From contig NZ_CP119145.1 of assembly GCF_029167625.1 (NCBI RefSeq), positions 3,224,001 to 3,288,000 on the forward strand: a stretch of 64,000 nt of DNA. The letters run 5' to 3'. Under the pieces are notes generated by a model. It saw only the letters and a list, made by a program, of their open reading frames with translations. It did no database searches and was not told where the DNA came from. The DNA comes from Streptomyces sp. AM 4-1-1. GTDB taxonomy: Bacteria; Actinomycetota; Actinomycetes; Streptomycetales; Streptomycetaceae. Shown here piece after piece: positions 42,840-52,559 of the stretch (position 1 is its first letter; the number at the start of each line of letters is the position of its first letter). The position numbers and the translations under genes were made by a program.

Positions 42840-44528
42840 ATGGCCCGCGACCCGCTCCGTGCCGCAGTCGTCCGCGCCCGGCACCGCCTCACCGCTCTCA
42901 TCACCCGCCCCACTCGCACCACCCGAACCGCCCGCACCACCGGCACCGCTCGCAGGGCCACCCCCACCCGGAGGACAGCCACAGCCGCACCCGTACTCAC
43001 CGGGACCGGTTCCCCGCCCCACCCGTACCTCCGCGCGTTGGGGCTGTTCGCCGTCGTACTGATCGGGGCATGGCTGGGGCTGCTGACCGTCGGCAGTGTC
43101 CGTACGGCCGTGGGCCCCATGGACACGAACATGACCCTGCGGCCGTCCCTGACCGGTGGCACCAAGATCAACGTGTCGCCGCTCGGCGCGCTCCAACTCG
43201 ACTCGCACAACGCCCCGCTCCGCCTCGACGTCGACGTCGACCGGCTCGACCCGGTGCGCTCGCAGGCCCTCGTCCAGCACCCCGAACGGTTCTCCGGCCT
43301 GGAGCACGACGTCACCCGGGACGTCGCGAGCGGCACCCGTGACCTCGCGCTGCGCTCCTGCGTCGCCGTCGTGTCCGGAGCCACCGCGCTCGGCCTCGTC
43401 GTCTACCGCCGTCCGCGCCGCGCCCTCGCCGCGGGCGGCCTCGCACTCGCCCTGCTGGCCGCCTCCGGCGTCAGCGCGTACGCCACCTGGAACCCGAAGT
43501 CCGTCCTGGAGCCCAAGTTCTCCGGACTGCTCTCCAGCGCCCCCTCGGTCGTCGGCGACGCCCGCTCGATCGTCACCGAGTTCGACGTCTACCAGCAGGA
43601 ACTGGCCCGGCTCGTCACCAACGTCACCAAGCTGTACGACGCCACGTCGACCCTCCCCGTCTACCAGCCCGACCCCGGCACGATCCGGGTCCTGCACGTC
43701 TCCGACATCCATCTGAACCCCGCGGCCTGGCACATCATCAGCTCGCTCGTGGAGCAGTACGACATCGACGTGATCATCGACTCCGGCGACACGATGGACC
43801 ACGGAACCGCCGCCGAGAACTCCTTCCTCGACCCGATTCGCGACCTCGGCGCGCCCTACGTCTGGGTCCGCGGCAACCACGACTCCGCGATCACCCAGCG
43901 GTATCTGCAGGGCCTGAAGAACGCGCACGTGCTCGACAACGGCAGCGCGGTCACCGTGGCCGGAATCCGGATCGCGGGCACCGGGGACCCGCAGTTCACC
44001 CCCGACCGCTCACTGCCCGACCAGGCCCAGGGCGCCGAGAAGATGGCCGGCATCCGGCTCGCCTCCGCCCTCCGCGACCAGGAGACGGCCGGTACCCCGG
44101 TCGACATCGCGGTCACCCACGAACCGGCCGCGGCCCGCGAGACCGACGGCACGGTCCCGCTCGTCCTGGCCGGACATGTGCACCACCGGCAGAACGAGGT
44201 GCTCAAGCTGGGTACCCGGCTGAAGGTCGAGGGCTCCACGGGCGGCGGCGGGCTGCGCGCCGTACAGAACCAGAAACCCGAGAAGGTGCGTGCCTCCGTG
44301 CTCTACCTCGACCGGCCGACCCACCGCCTCCAGGCCTGGGACGAGATCACCCTCGGCGGTCTCGGACTGACGACGGCCGAGGTCGGCCGCCATCTGCCGG
44401 AAGAGATCCTGGACCCCGCGACCCCCTCCCCGCCCCCGCCTCTCACCCCTTCCCCGACCCTGCCTCCGACCCCCTCCCCGCCCCCGTCCCTCACCCGTTC
44501 CCCGGGTACTGCCTCGCCGTCCCGGTAA
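42840..44528 (+). CDS. Membrane metallophosphoesterase
   Basis: 562 residues. A basic, Arg/Thr-rich N-terminal cytoplasmic tail, one helix (YLRALGLFAVVLIGAWLGLL), an extracytoplasmic region, a second helix (about 190-215), then a calcineurin-like phosphoesterase domain. Metal ligands appear as HVSDIHLNP, DSGDTMDHG, VRGNHDS, VTHEP and LAGHVHH. The C-terminus is a Pro/Ser-rich tail. Likely acts on a phosphoester outside the membrane. ATG 42840 is preferred over an upstream frame extension. Confidence 0.88.
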   Translation: MARDPLRAAVVRARHRLTALITRPTRTTRTARTTGTARRATPTRRTATAAPVLTGTGSPPHPYLRALGLFAVVLIGAWLGLLTVGSVRTAVGPMDTNMTLRPSLTGGTKINVSPLGALQLDSHNAPLRLDVDVDRLDPVRSQALVQHPERFSGLEHDVTRDVASGTRDLALRSCVAVVSGATALGLVVYRRPRRALAAGGLALALLAASGVSAYATWNPKSVLEPKFSGLLSSAPSVVGDARSIVTEFDVYQQELARLVTNVTKLYDATSTLPVYQPDPGTIRVLHVSDIHLNPAAWHIISSLVEQYDIDVIIDSGDTMDHGTAAENSFLDPIRDLGAPYVWVRGNHDSAITQRYLQGLKNAHVLDNGSAVTVAGIRIAGTGDPQFTPDRSLPDQAQGAEKMAGIRLASALRDQETAGTPVDIAVTHEPAAARETDGTVPLVLAGHVHHRQNEVLKLGTRLKVEGSTGGGGLRAVQNQKPEKVRASVLYLDRPTHRLQAWDEITLGGLGLTTAEVGRHLPEEILDPATPSPPPPLTPSPTLPPTPSPPPSLTRSPGTASPSR

Positions 44529-44608
44529 TCCGTTTTGGCGATAGCTCCCGGCATCCCATATGCTTCTCACGTCCCCGACGCGCTGTGAAGCGCGCAGGTG
44601 GGCCCTTA

Positions 44609-44681
44609 GCCCTCATCGTCTAGTGGCCCAGGACGCCGCCCTTTCAAGGCGGTAGCACGGGTTCGAATCCCGTTGGGGGCA
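44609..44681 (+). tRNA. tRNA-Glu (TTC)
   Basis: 73-nt cloverleaf; acceptor GCCCTCA pairs with TGGGGGC; anticodon TTC in CCGCC-CTTTCAA-GGCGG. CCA not encoded. Confidence 0.96.
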
Positions 44682-44719
44682 CGCTTTACTGTGTGCGAGA
44701 CTCGTCTCGCACATTGCTT

Positions 44720-44794
44720 GGTCCTGTGGAGCAGTTTGGAGTGCTCGCCACCCTGTCAAGGTGGAGGCCGCGGGTTCAAATCCCGTCAGGACCG
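44720..44794 (+). tRNA. tRNA-Asp (GTC)
   Basis: 75-nt cloverleaf; acceptor GGTCCTG pairs with CAGGACC; anticodon GTC; discriminator G. Identical to the tRNA at 51828-51902. Confidence 0.96.
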
Positions 44795-44821
44795 CTTGCA
44801 GATCGCTGCGGCGAACTGCGT

Positions 44822-44898
44822 GGCTGGGTAGCTCAGTTGGTACGAGCGATCGCCTGAAAAGCGATAGGTCGCCGGTTCGATCCCGGCCCCAGCCACCA
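44822..44898 (+). tRNA. tRNA-Phe (GAA), CCA encoded
   Basis: Acceptor GGCTGGG pairs with CCCAGCC; anticodon GAA; the 3' CCA is encoded at 44896-44898. Confidence 0.95.
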
Positions 44899-44900
44899 GC

Positions 44901-44931
44901 CGAAGGCCCCGTCCGGTGGACGGGGCCTTCG
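44901..44931 (+). terminator. Terminator of the Glu-Asp-Phe tRNA operon
   Basis: 14-bp perfect stem (44901-44914 with 44918-44931) and a 3-base loop, directly after tRNA-Phe. No T-run follows. Confidence 0.8.
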
Positions 44932-45018
44932 CCGTTCCCGGGTACCCGAGTGGCAGAGCGGTCGAATGCCTGGGTAAGGGCTGCCCCGAGTGCCTGTGCA
45001 CCCGACCGCGTACGGGGT

Positions 45019-45945
45019 TCAGCCCTTCTCCTCCGAAGATGCCCGTCCCTCCGGGGAGGCCCGCTCCTCCGGGGAGGCCCGCCGGTCCGTCCCCCTCTCC
45101 TCCCCGTCCTCACCCGCGTCGTCGCCTCCGCGCCGACGCCATGCCCGTACCGCGAGGAGCAGCAGCGCCACCGCCACCACGCTCCCCAGCAGCGCCCCGT
45201 CCGGCACCCGTTCACCGAAGCGTTGCGCCCACTGCTCCACGGCGAACGAGTCGTCCACGTCCAGCAGTCCGGGCAGCGCGGTCGTCCCGTCGTACGCGAG
45301 GAAGACCGCCCCGAGCCCGATGAAGAAGAGCCCGGACAGCAGCGAGGTGGTGTGCAGTTCGAACCGGCCGACACGGAAGGTACGGCCACGCAGCCAGGCC
45401 CGGCGGCCCAGGTCGAAGCGCTCCCAGAGCACCGCGAGCAGGAACAGCGGTACGGCCATCCCCAACGCGTACACGGCGAGCAGCAGTCCGCCGTAGGCCG
45501 GACTGCCACTGACCGCCGCCACCGTGAGGACACTGCCGAGGATCGGCCCCGCGCAGAACCCCGCCAGCCCGTAGACCGCGCCGAGGGCGTACACGGATAC
45601 GGCGGTGGTCGGCCGAATCCGTCCGCTGAGGGCGGCGACGCGGCGCGAGGCGAAGCCGAGTCCGACGATCTGGGCGACTCCGAGGGCGATGATCAGCCAT
45701 CCCGCACCCAGGACGAGCCGGTCACGGTGGCTGTAGAAGATCCGTCCGGCGTACGAGCCGGCGGCGCCGAGCGGGACGAGGGTGGTGGCCAGGCCGGCGT
45801 AGAAGATTCCGGTCCGGGCCAGCAGCCGTGAGGTCGAGTCGACGGAGTACGCGAAGAACGCGGGGAGCAGCAGGGCGCTGCACGGGCTGACCAGGGCCAG
45901 CAGTCCGCCGAGGAAGGCCGCGAAGTAGCCGATGTCGGCGGTCAC
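45019..45945 (-). CDS. ccdA: CcdA/DsbD-like thiol-disulfide transmembrane protein
   Basis: 308 residues with six to seven hydrophobic helices. The motif LALVSPCSALLLPAFFAY in helix 1 and LAGFCAGPILGSVLT in helix 4 carry the two cysteines that shuttle electrons across the membrane in CcdA proteins. A charged tail (SPEERASPEGRASS) ends the protein. GTG 45945 overlaps the stop of the DsbA-like gene by 4 bases, so the pair forms an extracytoplasmic redox unit. Confidence 0.9.
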   Translation of the reverse strand: MTADIGYFAAFLGGLLALVSPCSALLLPAFFAYSVDSTSRLLARTGIFYAGLATTLVPLGAAGSYAGRIFYSHRDRLVLGAGWLIIALGVAQIVGLGFASRRVAALSGRIRPTTAVSVYALGAVYGLAGFCAGPILGSVLTVAAVSGSPAYGGLLLAVYALGMAVPLFLLAVLWERFDLGRRAWLRGRTFRVGRFELHTTSLLSGLFFIGLGAVFLAYDGTTALPGLLDVDDSFAVEQWAQRFGERVPDGALLGSVVAVALLLLAVRAWRRRGGDDAGEDGEERGTDRRASPEERASPEGRASSEEKG

Positions 45946-46820
45946 TCGGCGGTGGCCTTCGGGGAGCCGGAGTCCTTCGCGTCCCCGCCCGGGACCTTCG
46001 CCTTCCCGCTCCGGGCCGCCTCCTCCGCCGCCCTCTCGATGGCCCGGGTGAACGTCTCCGTCGGCTGGGCCCCGGCGATCGGGGTGCCGTTGATCAGGAA
46101 CGACGGGGTGGAGGTGGCGCCGATCCCGTACCCCTGCTCCTGGTCCTCGCGCACGGCGTCGGCCGCCGCCGAGCCGTCGGCGTCGCGTACGAACCTCGCC
46201 AGGTCCGGCACTCCCGCCTGCTGTGCGAGGGCCTTCAGCCGGTCCTTGCCGAAGCCCTTCTCCTTGGCGCCCTCGGCGTACGCGGCACGGTGGAACTGCC
46301 AGAAGCGGTCCTGCTGCCCGGCGGCCCAGGCGGCACGGGCGGCGGCCTCCGACTCGGCGCCGAAGATCGGGAAGTTGCGCCATTCGATGCGCAGGGTGCC
46401 GTTCTCGACGTACGTGCGGACCAGGGCGGGTTCGGTGTCGCGGGCGAACTTCCCGCAGTAGCCGCACTTGAAGTCGGCGTACTCGATGAGGACGACGGGT
46501 GCGTCCACGCGGCCCTGGGCGAGCTTGTCGGTTCCGTCGCGGCGGGCGAGCGTCGGGAGGCCGGCCGCGTCGCCGGGGACCTCGGCCGCCGCCCCGGAGG
46601 ATGCCGAGGATTCGTCGGCCGCCGACACCGACGAGCCGGCGGAGGTGTCGGGTGCGGTGGCCCGGTACGAGACGAAACCGAGCAGGGCGGCGGCGAGGAC
46701 GACTCCGGTGCCGAAGAGCAGCGGCTTTCCGGACGAGGGCTTGGCCCTGGCGGATGACGAGGACGTGGGCCTGGGCGTGGACTTGGACGGCGATTTGGAC
46801 GGCGATTTGGACGTGGGCAT
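45942..46820 (-). CDS. DsbA-family thioredoxin-fold protein, membrane-anchored
   Basis: 292 residues. A basic Ser/Lys/Pro N-terminus with three SPSK-type repeats, one membrane helix (LLFGTGVVLAAALLGFVSY), then a thioredoxin_4 domain with EYADFKCGYCGKFARD (CGYC active site) and cis-Pro in GATSTPSFLINGTPI. It oxidises or isomerises disulfides outside the membrane; the coupled CcdA-like protein could keep it reduced. ATG 46820 has CGGAG upstream. Confidence 0.92.
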   Translation of the reverse strand: MPTSKSPSKSPSKSTPRPTSSSSARAKPSSGKPLLFGTGVVLAAALLGFVSYRATAPDTSAGSSVSAADESSASSGAAAEVPGDAAGLPTLARRDGTDKLAQGRVDAPVVLIEYADFKCGYCGKFARDTEPALVRTYVENGTLRIEWRNFPIFGAESEAAARAAWAAGQQDRFWQFHRAAYAEGAKEKGFGKDRLKALAQQAGVPDLARFVRDADGSAAADAVREDQEQGYGIGATSTPSFLINGTPIAGAQPTETFTRAIERAAEEAARSGKAKVPGGDAKDSGSPKATAE

Positions 46821-46854
46821 GGCGAACTCCGAGCTGTTCCGAGCGGTTCCGGGA

Positions 46855-46890
46855 TGTTCCGGCTGTTCCGGCTGTTCCGGCTGTTCCGGG
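46855..46890. repeat. Four 9-bp tandem repeats upstream of the dsbA-like gene
   Basis: TGTTCCGGC-type units at 46855, 46864, 46873 and 46882, 35 bases upstream of the start codon, within the probable leader. Confidence 0.75.
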
Positions 46891-46955
46891 CAGAACCGCG
46901 GAAGAGGTGAACGGTGAGGTGAGGGAAATGGACGGCTCTGGGGCGAACAGGCCCT

Positions 46956-47423
46956 CTACACCCTCAGCACGGAGAGTTCGACCGGGGTGGGCGCGGCGGG
47001 CTCCGGTCCGGCCGGCCGCAGTGGAACGGGGGGCTCGACCGGAGCCTGTCCGGCGGTCGGGGCGAGTCCCCACTCGGCGAGACCGGGCGCCTGGTCATGA
47101 GCACCCCGCGCCCTGGTGGGTACGACGGGTTCGCCGCCCTGGCGCTTCGTACCCTCGCGACAGCCGGGCACCCGTCGGTCGTCGGCGCCGTCGTCCGCGA
47201 CAGCGACGGCGGTGTCGGGTCCGGCCGCGGGGACAGCGACCGGTCCCGGCACCGGGCCGGACGCCGCCGCGGACACGGGCGGCCGTGCCGATCCCGCGCT
47301 CGCGATCCCCGGCCCGCACAGCAGTCCCACCGCCACCACGAGCACCGCCACCAGGCAGCACCACCGCGCACGGCCCGGAGCGCGTGGCGCCGTGCGCGGG
47401 CGCGGGCGGGACGGCAGGGACAC
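46956..47423 (-). CDS. Putative small exported/membrane protein
   Basis: 155 residues if started at GTG 47423. A basic N-terminus, a hydrophobic helix with CCLVAVLVVAVGLLCGPG, then an Ala/Pro/Val-rich extracytoplasmic part with a cysteine (VPGCREGTKRQGGEP) and a conserved-looking end PTPVELSVLRV. Upstream of the two redox genes in the same direction. No enzymatic motif; start uncertain. Confidence 0.55.
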   Translation of the reverse strand: MSLPSRPRPRTAPRAPGRARWCCLVAVLVVAVGLLCGPGIASAGSARPPVSAAASGPVPGPVAVPAAGPDTAVAVADDGADDRRVPGCREGTKRQGGEPVVPTRARGAHDQAPGLAEWGLAPTAGQAPVEPPVPLRPAGPEPAAPTPVELSVLRV

Positions 47424-47800
47424 GGTGACCGGCCTCTCTGGTTCAGCGACGAAGACGGGCGGCGACGGCGAGCCACGGTCCGACGGCGACGAGCTACGGT
47501 CCGACGACGGTGACGCGGCGCACGGCACCCAGCGCAAGGCTCTCGACACCCGGCACCCCGGCGCCCGGACTACTGCGGATACGGGTGATCAGTTGCCCGA
47601 AATGGTACGTGCCGGCCCACCGCCCGCCCGCGCACCACCCCCGATCCACCGGCCTCGTCCGCCGGCCTCCGGCGCCACCATCCGCCCGCCGGCAGCCCCG
47701 CCATCCGCCCCGCCCCGTCCGCCCCAGCGCCCGCCCCACCGCGAATCCCCGTGAAATGGGTTCGCCACTCTTCGGGCGCGGGTGCGATCCTGGGGTCCGT
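47424..47800. other. No supportable gene (377 bp)
   Basis: Intergenic region between the exported protein and hrpA on opposite strands; presumably holds both promoters, but no clear hexamers were identified. Confidence 0.5.
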
Positions 47801-50800
47801 ATGTCTACTTCCTTTGCCGATCTCCAGTCCCAGCTCGGCGCGCTCTCGCTCCGCGACGCGCACCGGCTCGGCCGGCGTCTCGAAGGCGCCCGCCGCATCC
47901 GCAAGCCCGAGGCCCGGCAGTCCGTGCTGGACGAGATCGCCGCCGAGGCCGGGAAGGCCGCCGAGCGGCTTGCCGCGCGCGCCGCGCGGATGCCCGCCCT
48001 GTCGTACCCCGAACAGCTTCCGGTCAGCCAGAAGAAGGACGAGATCCTGGAGGCGATACGTGACCACCAGGTCGTGATCGTCGCCGGTGAGACCGGTTCC
48101 GGCAAGACCACTCAGATCCCCAAGATCTGTATGGAGCTGGGCCGTGGTGTCCGGGGGATGATCGGGCACACCCAGCCCCGCAGGATCGCGGCGCGCACGG
48201 TCGCGGAGCGCGTCGCCGACGAGCTGGACACGCCGCTGGGCGAGGCCGTCGGCTGGAAGGTGCGCTTCACCGACCAGGTGAACCCGGAAGCGACGTTCGT
48301 GAAGCTGATGACGGACGGCATCCTGCTCGCCGAGATCCAGACGGACCGCGAGCTGCTGGCGTACGACACGATCATCATCGACGAGGCCCACGAGCGGTCG
48401 CTGAACATCGACTTCCTGCTCGGCTATCTGGCCAGGCTGCTGCCCAAGCGCCCCGACCTCAAGGTCGTCATCACCTCCGCGACCATCGATCCCGAGCGGT
48501 TCGCCCGGCACTTCGGCGAGGCGCCGATCGTCGAGGTCAGCGGGCGTACGTATCCGGTCGAGGTCCGCTACCGGCCGCTGCTGGAGGACGAGTCCGAGGA
48601 CGCCGACCGCGACCAGATCACCGCGATCTGCGAGGCCGTCGACGAGCTCCAGGCGGAGGGCCAGGGGGACATCCTGGTCTTCCTCTCCGGTGAACGGGAG
48701 ATCCGCGACACCGCGGACGCCCTGAACAAGAGGAACCTCAGACTCACCGAGGTGCTTCCGCTGTACGCGCGCCTCTCGCACGCCGAACAGCACCGTGTGT
48801 TCCAGCGCCACACCGGCCGCCGTGTCGTCCTCGCGACGAACGTCGCCGAGACCTCGCTGACCGTCCCCGGCATCAAGTACGTCATCGACCCCGGCACCGC
48901 CCGGATCTCCCGCTACAGCCACCGCACCAAGGTCCAGCGGCTGCCGATCGAGCGGATCTCGCAGGCCAGTGCCAACCAGCGCAAGGGCCGCTGCGGGCGT
49001 ACGTCGGACGGCATCTGCGTCCGGCTGTACTCCGAGGACGACTTCCTGACCCGGCCCGAGTTCACCGATCCGGAGATCCTTCGTACCAACCTGGCGTCCG
49101 TCATCCTCCAGATGACCGCGGCCGGCCTCGGCGACATCGAGAAGTTCCCCTTCATCGACCCGCCGGACCACCGCAACATCCGCGACGGGGTGCAGCTCCT
49201 CCAGGAGCTGGGCGCGCTGGACCCGGGCGAGAAGGAAACCGGTAAACGGCTCACCCCGCTGGGCCGGCAGCTCTCCCAGCTGCCCGTCGACCCCCGGCTG
49301 GCCCGCATGGTCGTCGAAGCCGAGCGCAACGGCTGCGTACGCGAGGTCATGGTCATCGCCGCGGCCCTGTCCATCCAGGACCCGCGCGAGCGGCCCGCCG
49401 AGAAGCAGACGCAGGCCGACCAGCAGCACGCCCGGTTCAAGGACGAGACGTCCGACTTCCTGGCGTTCCTGAACCTGTGGCGTTATCTCCGCGAGCAGCA
49501 GAAGGAACGCGGCTCGTCCAGCTTCCGCCGCATGTGCAAACAGGAGTACCTGAACTTCCTGCGCATCCGCGAATGGCAGGACATCTACGCGCAGCTGCGC
49601 ACGGTCGCCCGGCAGATGGGCATCTCGCTCAACGAGGAGGACGCGCCCGAGCAGTCGGTGCACGTCTCGCTGCTCGCCGGTCTCCTCTCGCACATCGGGC
49701 TGAAGGACACCGAGAAGAACGAGTACGTGGGCGCGCGCAACGCCAAGTTCGCGATCTTCCCCGGCTCGGCACTCTTCAAGAAGCAGCCGAGGTTCGTGAT
49801 GTCGGCCGAGCTGGTCGAGACGTCCCGGCTCTGGGCGCGGGTCAACGCGAAGGTCGAGCCCGAGTGGATCGAACCGGTGGCCCAGCACCTGCTGAAGCGC
49901 ACCTACAGCGAACCGCACTGGGAGAAGGACCAGGCGGCGGTGATGGCGTACGAGCGGGTCACGCTGTACGGCGTACCGATCGTCGCCCAGCGCAAGGTCA
50001 ATTTCGGCCGGATCGACCAGGAGGCGTCGCGTGATCTGTTCATCCGCAACGCCCTCGTCGAGGGCGACTGGCGCACCCATCACCAGTTCTTCCATGACAA
50101 TCGCAAACTCCTCGGCGAGGTCGAGGAGCTGGAGCACCGCGCCCGGCGCCGCGACATCCTGGTGGACGACGAGACGCTCTTCGACTTCTACGACGAACGC
50201 ATCCCCGACGACGTCGTGTCCGGCGCGCACTTCGACTCCTGGTGGAAGAAGAAGCGCCGGGACGAGCCGGACGCGCTGGACTTCGAGCGTTCGATGCTCA
50301 TCAACGAGAAGGCCGGGGCGGTCACCAAGGACGACTATCCGGACAGCTGGCGGCAGGGAAAACTCAAGTTCCGGGTGACCTACCAGTTCGAGCCGGGCGC
50401 GGACGCCGACGGTGTGACCGTCCACATCCCGCTCCAGGTCCTCAACCAGGTCACTTCCGAGGGCTTCGACTGGCAGATCCCCGGACTGCGCGAGGAGGTC
50501 GTCACGGAGCTGATCCGGTCCCTCCCGAAACCGGTCCGGCGGCATTACGTGCCCGCACCGAACTACGCGTCGAAGTTCCTGGACCGGGCCGTCCCCCTCC
50601 AGGAGCCGCTGCCGGTCACCCTCGCCCGTGAACTCCAGCGGATGGTCGGGGTCCCCGTCACGGCCGACGACTTCGACCTCTCCCGGGTCCCCGACCACCT
50701 CAAGATCACCTTCCGGATCACCGACGAGCGGCGCCGCAGGATCGCCGAGAGCAAGGACCTGGAGGAGCTGAAGGTCCAACTGCGTCCGAAGGCCCGCCAG

Positions 50801-51721
50801 GCCCTGTCCCAGGCCGCCGCCGCGACCGCCGGGCCCTCCGGGGAGTCCATCGAGCGGTCCGGCCTCACGGACTGGACGATCGGCACCCTGAACCGCGTCT
50901 TCGAGACCAGACGGGCCGGCCAGCCCGTCAAGGCGTACCCGGCGCTGGTCGACCAGGGTGACACCATCGCGGTACGGCTCTTCGACACCGAGGCCGAGCA
51001 GCGGCAGGCGATGTGGCGCGGCACCCGGAAGCTGATCCTGCTCAACATCCCGGTGAACCCCGCGAAGTTCGCCTCGGACACCCTCACCAACCAGCAGAAG
51101 CTCGCGCTCTCCCGCAACCCGCACGGCTCGATCCAGGCGCTCTTCGACGACTGCGCGACGGCGGCGGCCGACCGGCTGATCGCCGTCCACGGCGGCCCGG
51201 CCTGGGACGAGGAGTCGTACCGGAAGCTGTACGAGAAGGTGCGCGCCGACCTCGTCGACCTGACCGTGCGCACCATCGGCCAGGTGCAGCAGATCCTGGC
51301 CGCCTGGCAGGCCTGTGAGCGGCGCCTCAAGGCCACGAACAGCCTGGCGCTGGTCAACAACCTCACGGACGTACGGGAGCAGCTGGCCCGTCTCGTGCCG
51401 TCCGGCTTCGTCACCGCGACCGGGCTGAGCAGACTGCCGGACCTGATGCGCTATCTGGTCGCGGCGGACCGCCGGCTCCAGCAGATGCCGACGGCGGTGC
51501 AGCGGGACACCACGCGCATGGAGAAGGTCCACGAGATGCAGGACGAGTACGCCTGGCTGCTGGAACAGATGCCGCGGGGGCGGCCGGTGCCGCAGGAGGT
51601 GCTGGACATCCGCTGGATGATCGAGGAACTGCGGGTCAGCTACTTCGCACACGCGCTGGGAACGGCGCACCCGGTCTCGGACAAGCGGATCGTGAAGGCG
51701 ATCGACGCGGCGGCTCCGTGA
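47801..51721 (+). CDS. hrpA: ATP-dependent RNA helicase HrpA
   Basis: 1306 residues, the usual length of HrpA. DEAH-box motifs: Walker A GETGSGKTTQIPK, TQPRRIAA, IIIDEAHERSLN (DEAH), SATIDPERFARHF, then FLSGEREI, ATNVAETSLTVPGI and QRKGRCGR. These are followed by the HA2/OB-fold region and the long C-terminal DUF3418 domain. It processes or remodels RNA, and E. coli HrpA resolves stalled ribosomes. ATG 47801 gives the family-typical MSTSFADLQ start; a long in-frame upstream extension is not conserved-looking. Confidence 0.96.
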   Translation: MSTSFADLQSQLGALSLRDAHRLGRRLEGARRIRKPEARQSVLDEIAAEAGKAAERLAARAARMPALSYPEQLPVSQKKDEILEAIRDHQVVIVAGETGSGKTTQIPKICMELGRGVRGMIGHTQPRRIAARTVAERVADELDTPLGEAVGWKVRFTDQVNPEATFVKLMTDGILLAEIQTDRELLAYDTIIIDEAHERSLNIDFLLGYLARLLPKRPDLKVVITSATIDPERFARHFGEAPIVEVSGRTYPVEVRYRPLLEDESEDADRDQITAICEAVDELQAEGQGDILVFLSGEREIRDTADALNKRNLRLTEVLPLYARLSHAEQHRVFQRHTGRRVVLATNVAETSLTVPGIKYVIDPGTARISRYSHRTKVQRLPIERISQASANQRKGRCGRTSDGICVRLYSEDDFLTRPEFTDPEILRTNLASVILQMTAAGLGDIEKFPFIDPPDHRNIRDGVQLLQELGALDPGEKETGKRLTPLGRQLSQLPVDPRLARMVVEAERNGCVREVMVIAAALSIQDPRERPAEKQTQADQQHARFKDETSDFLAFLNLWRYLREQQKERGSSSFRRMCKQEYLNFLRIREWQDIYAQLRTVARQMGISLNEEDAPEQSVHVSLLAGLLSHIGLKDTEKNEYVGARNAKFAIFPGSALFKKQPRFVMSAELVETSRLWARVNAKVEPEWIEPVAQHLLKRTYSEPHWEKDQAAVMAYERVTLYGVPIVAQRKVNFGRIDQEASRDLFIRNALVEGDWRTHHQFFHDNRKLLGEVEELEHRARRRDILVDDETLFDFYDERIPDDVVSGAHFDSWWKKKRRDEPDALDFERSMLINEKAGAVTKDDYPDSWRQGKLKFRVTYQFEPGADADGVTVHIPLQVLNQVTSEGFDWQIPGLREEVVTELIRSLPKPVRRHYVPAPNYASKFLDRAVPLQEPLPVTLARELQRMVGVPVTADDFDLSRVPDHLKITFRITDERRRRIAESKDLEELKVQLRPKARQALSQAAAATAGPSGESIERSGLTDWTIGTLNRVFETRRAGQPVKAYPALVDQGDTIAVRLFDTEAEQRQAMWRGTRKLILLNIPVNPAKFASDTLTNQQKLALSRNPHGSIQALFDDCATAAADRLIAVHGGPAWDEESYRKLYEKVRADLVDLTVRTIGQVQQILAAWQACERRLKATNSLALVNNLTDVREQLARLVPSGFVTATGLSRLPDLMRYLVAADRRLQQMPTAVQRDTTRMEKVHEMQDEYAWLLEQMPRGRPVPQEVLDIRWMIEELRVSYFAHALGTAHPVSDKRIVKAIDAAAP

Positions 51722-51827
51722 GGGGTGTCCCGTAGCGGGAGCGCGACCTTGAGTGAGTTCGACCCGGGCCGCCGACCTCCTGTACAGTCTGGTTTCGCAG
51801 CCAGCCGCGAGGCAGCCGCGAAAATCT

Positions 51828-51902
51828 GGTCCTGTGGAGCAGTTTGGAGTGCTCGCCACCCTGTCAAGGTGGAGGCCGCGGGTTCAAATCCCGTCAGGAC
51901 CG
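51828..51902 (+). tRNA. tRNA-Asp (GTC), second copy
   Basis: 75 nt, identical to 44720-44794 throughout. Placed alone between hrpA and the 52167 gene. Confidence 0.96.
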
Positions 51903-51910
51903 CAGTGAGG

Positions 51911-51939
51911 AAGCCCGAATCCGGAATGGATTCGGGCTT
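51911..51939 (+). terminator. Terminator of the second tRNA-Asp
   Basis: 12-bp stem (51911-51922 with 51928-51939), 5-base loop, followed by a short T-rich end. Confidence 0.8.
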
Positions 51940-52166
51940 TCGTCATGTCTTGACGCGGGCAGCGACCGCGGGTACTTCAGTCAGCACAGGCTTTCCCGCG
52001 CCGCCCCGCACTCTCGACGCGCCCCCGCCGCTCCCGGAACCACGCACGCCGGGCCCCCTCACCCGGGCTCCGCCCCTCGCGTGGCACCACAGAAGGCGGC
52101 GCGGACCGTACCGGCGGGCGGTGCGGGAGGCGCGGGGCAGTGCGGGCCCATCGGGAGGTGGCGCGC

Positions 52167-52559
52167 TTGACGGCGTCCACGGCGAGGCACGAGACCCGCG
52201 CACTGCTGCGGGCGCATCTGGCGGCGGCTTCGGGCTATCGGCACCTCACCCGGCACTGCCCGATCTGCCACCGCCTCATGCGGCTCGCCATGGAGCCTGT
52301 GGGGCCCGTACGGCCGTTGATCATCCGTACACCGCCTCCCGCGCCTCCTACGCCCCCCAGGCCGCCCGAGGCGCCCGCAGAACGCACAGGGCGGCCCCCA
52401 GGGGACGTCTCCGGCGACTCCGCGCCCATCGGCCGGTCGGACTCCGCCGAGCGCTCCCGTTCCTCCGGGGAGCCGGCAGGGCCGAGGGGGCACGCGGGGG
52501 CGACAGGGCCGGCAGGACCGACAGAGAAGCGCCTTGATGGTGTGACGCGAGTCACTTGA
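52167..52559 (+). CDS. DUF6274-like small protein with CxxC motif
   Basis: 130 residues from TTG 52167, chosen because GGGAGG lies 8 bases upstream; a GTG at 52158 is too close to that site. The conserved part is ARHETRALLRAHLAAASGY followed by RHLTRHCPICHRLMRLAME, with HCPICH as a likely metal site. The rest is a Pro/Glu/Gly-rich tail. This resembles an uncharacterised Streptomyces family; function unknown. Confidence 0.7.
   Translation: MTASTARHETRALLRAHLAAASGYRHLTRHCPICHRLMRLAMEPVGPVRPLIIRTPPPAPPTPPRPPEAPAERTGRPPGDVSGDSAPIGRSDSAERSRSSGEPAGPRGHAGATGPAGPTEKRLDGVTRVT

Noticed and set aside
44937..45020. tRNA-like sequence after tRNA-Phe (D-arm-like GAGTGGCAGAGCGGTCGAA)
   Set aside because: No acceptor stem, anticodon arm or T-arm can be paired; it is at most a decayed tRNA and was not annotated.
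47570..51859. Minus-strand frame of about 1429 codons opposite hrpA
   Set aside because: Shadow of hrpA; composition is the complement of the helicase and there is no recognisable domain.
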